Below are positions 61,967 to 64,000 of a stretch of DNA of 64,000 bases, in pieces. The notes below the pieces were generated by a model, which made no database searches, had not been told where the DNA came from, and was given only the letters and a program-made list of their open reading frames with translations. How positions within the stretch are numbered: the first letter of the stretch is position 1; every line of letters starts with the position of its first letter. Source of the DNA: Nocardia anaemiae NBRC 100462 (GTDB taxonomy: Bacteria; Actinomycetota; Actinomycetes; Mycobacteriales; Mycobacteriaceae); assembly GCF_001612725.1 (NCBI RefSeq), contig NZ_BDAZ01000058.1, positions 36,271 through 100,270 of the forward strand. The letters are read 5' to 3'. The translations under genes were made by a program, and so were the position numbers.

Positions 61967-62228
61967 GCAGCGCTCCCGGCGACCGCATTCGCCGCCGACA
62001 CCATCCGGCGCGTCGTCGCGAATTGTGCGGTCACCGCACCGCACTGCGCGGACCCACTCGCCGCACCGCACCGTGCGGACCCATGATGGCCGGTACACAG
62101 CTCCGGAGGCCCGGCGAGGCGATCGGTTGTATAGCTTGCAAACCGTGCTGCCGCAGCGACGATGCCCGGCACGGATTCTCGGCAGCAAGGCATCGGGTCG
62201 AGTGGGTCGTGTGTCGACCGACCGCCGC
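61967..62228. repeat. Spacer with 27-bp tandem repeat between sbcD and sbcC
   Basis: 262 bp separate the sbcD stop from the sbcC start. Within it a 23-bp unit opening CCGCACCGCAC occurs at 62034-62056 and 62061-62083 (two mismatches, period 27 bp). No gene was seen. SbcD and SbcC genes usually touch or overlap, so the spacer is a local insertion or expansion. Confidence 0.6.
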
Positions 62229-63410
62229 TCATGCGGACAGTTCTCCGGCAAGCGTGACCGCTGCGGGCACCACCCGGTCCGGTTCGGCGACGGCGGCGGC
62301 GAGCGCCCTTTCCAGCCAGGCCATTTCGCCCGGGGTCGGTTCGCCGCGCACGTCGGTGAGGAAGCTCTGCGCTACTTCGGTATCGCGGCGGCCGTGCACG
62401 CGTTCACGGTAGCGCAATTCCGGGTTGCCTTCCGGGCGTGACCATTCCACGTGCACCGCATGCGGAAAGCGTTCGCGCAGTTTGCGCATGGCGTCGACGG
62501 GGCGGGCGTAGTCGGTGAGCGTGGCGGAGACGTAGTGCTCCTCTGCCCCGGAATAGGCTGCGTCGCTGAGCAATTCGTCGAGCGTCCCGGTGAGACGGCT
62601 CAGGCCGCGCACCAGCGGAAGATCGCGGCGCTGTACCGAATGCAGGCCGGTGGCGTCCAGATCGACCAGCCACACCGCCTTGCGATGCGAGGTCTCGGCG
62701 AACGAATACGGCAGCGGGGAACCGGAATAGCGGACCGATTCCGAGAGCGTCTGCGGTGAATGCAGATGTCCGAGCGCCACGTAGTCGATGCCGTCGAATG
62801 CCGACAGCGGCACGGTCTCCACACCACCGACCGAGATCGAACGTTCGGAACCGGTCGCCTCACCACCGACCACGAAGGCGTGGGCGAGCACCACGGTGCG
62901 GGTGCCGGGACGCTCGGCGATATCGGCCCGAATCCGGCGCATTGCCGCGTCCAGAATCTCCGCATGCGAACGTGCTTGCGGCACATCGAGTTCGGCTCGA
63001 GTGATCTCCGGTTCGAGATACGGGATGCCGTAGCAGGCGATCGCGCCGTGCTCGTCGGACAAAAGCACCGGTTGATCGGCAGCGGCGACCGTCGTGCGCA
63101 GGTGCAGCCCACCCGCCGCCGCGAAACTCGCACCGGCGCCGAGCCGCGTGGGCGAATCGTGGTTGCCGGAGGTCGCGACGATCTGCGCACCGGCCGCGCG
63201 GATGGCCTCGAATCCCTGGATACACACCGCGATCGCGTCCGCGCTCGGAATCGATCGGTCGTACACGTCCCCCGGCAGTACGACGACGTCAACGGATTCG
63301 GCGGCCACCAATTGGGCAATGGCCGCGAGCGCCGCGGCCTGATCGGCGAGCAGATCGACCCCATGGAACGTGCGCCCGATGTGCCAGTCCGAGGTGTGCA
63401 GCATCCGCAT
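62229..63410 (-). CDS. sbcD: SbcD nuclease subunit (Mre11-like)
   Basis: The 393-residue Mn-dependent phosphoesterase subunit of SbcCD. Metallophosphatase motifs are in order: DWHIG (8-12), GDVYDR, GNHDS, AHAF and GHLHSPQ. ATG 63410 (MRMLHTSDWH) fits the family; upstream codons to 63443 are extra. A strong palindrome lies upstream of its start. Confidence 0.95.
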   Translation of the reverse strand: MRMLHTSDWHIGRTFHGVDLLADQAAALAAIAQLVAAESVDVVVLPGDVYDRSIPSADAIAVCIQGFEAIRAAGAQIVATSGNHDSPTRLGAGASFAAAGGLHLRTTVAAADQPVLLSDEHGAIACYGIPYLEPEITRAELDVPQARSHAEILDAAMRRIRADIAERPGTRTVVLAHAFVVGGEATGSERSISVGGVETVPLSAFDGIDYVALGHLHSPQTLSESVRYSGSPLPYSFAETSHRKAVWLVDLDATGLHSVQRRDLPLVRGLSRLTGTLDELLSDAAYSGAEEHYVSATLTDYARPVDAMRKLRERFPHAVHVEWSRPEGNPELRYRERVHGRRDTEVAQSFLTDVRGEPTPGEMAWLERALAAAVAEPDRVVPAAVTLAGELSA

Positions 63411-63455
63411 GCCGCGAAACCGTAAGCGATCGCACCGACACACTCAATTTTATTG

Positions 63456-63474
63456 GCCGCGCCTTCGGCGCGGC
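63456..63474. repeat. Hairpin upstream of sbcD
   Basis: GCCGCGCC-TTC-GGCGCGGC, a perfect 8-bp stem with a 3-nt loop, about 46 bp upstream of the sbcD start. Adjacent to the large inverted repeat. Confidence 0.7.
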
Positions 63475-63477
63475 GTG

Positions 63478-63570
63478 TTCGCGGCCCCCCGATGTCTCGC
63501 GTCCGAGCCGTCGAGACTCGCGCCTTCGGCGCATGCGCTTCGACGGCTCGGACGCGAGACGGGCCGCGAA
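63478..63570. repeat. Large inverted repeat upstream of sbcD
   Basis: A perfect 20-bp arm (63494-63513, begins GTCTCGCGTC) pairs with 63541-63560. An outer 10-bp arm TTCGCGGCCC (63478-63487) pairs with 63561-63570, separated only by a 6-nt bulge. The 27-nt loop itself contains GCGCC-TTC-GGCGC. Part of the right arm region recurs as a direct repeat at about 63673-63706. Confidence 0.85.
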
Positions 63571-63706
63571 CGGTCGCTCGTAAGACTCGCTCCGTGGTGG
63601 TTGGTGATGGCGGGATGTTCAGCACTTGGTGCACGGGTGCCGTTGTCGAGTCCCGAGGCTGCGACACGCGCTTCGGCGGCTCGGACACCAGACGGGCCAC
63701 GAACCC
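63538..63706. repeat. Degenerate direct repeat beside the inverted repeat
   Basis: About 34 bp opening CTTCGACGGCTCGGAC (63538) recur as CTTCGGCGGCTCGGAC (63673). Both continue with AGACGGGCC(G/A)CGAAC and then CGGT/GATGGCGGG-like words, so the repeated unit is about 135 bp apart. The rest of 63411-63890 shows no gene. Confidence 0.55.
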
Positions 63707-63890
63707 AAGTCTCGGTCCGTTGTGGGCGCCGATGGCGGGTCGTTCGGCCTGATCACCGTGTTTGCTGCGTACAAATTGGGGATCATCTGCCCAGTACGAA
63801 TCCGCGGCTCCTACCTGATTTGTCGACGCACTGCTGTCCAATTGCTCACTGGTTTCGAACTTGTCGGTGCCATGCGGCACTATCTGCGCT

Positions 63891-64000
63891 ATGACCGCAC
63901 CGATGCTCGTCGCACTGATGCTGGTGTTCGCCGCCGGGGTAGGGCTCGGCTGGCTCGGGCATGCCGCGCGCGCCGGGCAGCGCGCGACGGCCGCGGAGGC
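63891..64000 (+). CDS. Start of a membrane-anchored protein, possibly RmuC (cut by window edge)
   Basis: An ATG opens MTAPMLVALMLVFAAGVGLG then WLGHAARAGQRATAAE, continuing past the window. A short N-terminal membrane helix followed by an Ala/Arg-rich helical start resembles RmuC-type recombination proteins, which would suit the sbcDC neighbourhood, but 36 residues are too few to be sure. No clear ribosome site; TATCTG lies just upstream. Confidence 0.4.
   Translation, partial: MTAPMLVALMLVFAAGVGLGWLGHAARAGQRATAAE

Noticed and set aside
61967..62251. 95-codon N-terminal extension of sbcC
   Set aside because: It covers the tandem repeat, has no homology to SbcC, and the ATG at 61966 has a good ribosome site and the family-typical N-terminus.
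60065..62441. Long plus-strand frames opposite sbcC (673 and 657 codons)
   Set aside because: sbcC has all Rad50-type motifs. The opposite frames are low-complexity shadows.
1..64000. CRISPR arrays, tRNA/rRNA genes, riboswitches
   Set aside because: No regularly spaced direct repeats, cloverleaf-like segments or known riboswitch cores were seen by eye. A tool such as tRNAscan or Infernal would be decisive.

Overview
The window is high-GC actinobacterial DNA. It most likely comes from the Mycobacteriales, and Nocardia is my best guess. The sequence evidence is a pimE-type mannosyltransferase for phosphatidylinositol mannosides, a typA / phhB / pimE / secreted-protein block that matches the Rv1157c-Rv1165 neighbourhood of Mycobacterium tuberculosis as I remember it (mutT2 and narGHJI absent here), an Rv2525c-like Tat substrate, a deazaflavin-dependent nitroreductase, frequent GTG/TTG starts and GTGA/ATGA stop-start overlaps. 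Genus is inference. No rRNA, tRNA or CRISPR array was seen.

Layout. 0-5.1 kb: typA, a 58-residue Cys/Lys-rich protein, phhB, pimE and a secreted protein. 5.2-8.5 kb: a Ser-every-third-residue repeat protein, a Tat-exported DUF1906 protein, a protein made of two copies of one domain, and a membrane-anchored CHAP protein. 8.7-12.3 kb: a complete four-gene OpuC-type quaternary-amine ABC importer. 12.3-20.8 kb: regulator/target pairs (WYL regulator and DinB-like protein, XRE, MarR and MFS pump, AraC, EamA) and a tandem pair of related membrane-associated proteins.

21.2-27.1 kb is the most rearranged part. An intact Ser/Thr kinase gene is followed by a decayed second copy of the same locus. Small secreted genes, a frameshifted XRE-type regulator beside a NUDIX hydrolase, and a transposase stub follow. 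27.1-31.2 kb: three more regulator/target modules with clear palindromic operators. 31.2-36.6 kb: a putative fusion membrane protein, gene remnants, and a kinase with an extracellular beta-propeller, bracketed by short direct repeats. 36.6-46.0 kb: serine hydrolase, SnoaL-like protein with an ECF sigma factor, DoxX, ychF, quinone oxidoreductase, a tetR whose DNA-binding domain is deleted, and a SDR/AraC/VOC set.

46-49 kb: sugar ABC importer operon. 49.4-51.9 kb: cstA with its small YbdD partner. 51.9-54.1 kb: alkylation repair (Ada-AlkA fusion, then Ogt). 54.3-58.7 kb: a kinase with an unusual catalytic loop, an FHA protein and a membrane protein, probably one phospho-signalling group. 58.7-63.4 kb: sbcD-sbcC. 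The right edge holds a very large inverted repeat and the start of one more gene.

Most genes lie in small divergent regulator/target units ended by strong perfect hairpins without U-tracts. The most unusual signals are the duplicated and decayed kinase locus, the period-3 serine protein, the three Ser/Thr kinase loci, the low-complexity tandem paralogues and the palindrome upstream of sbcD. All family assignments are from reading motifs by eye, with no database search.
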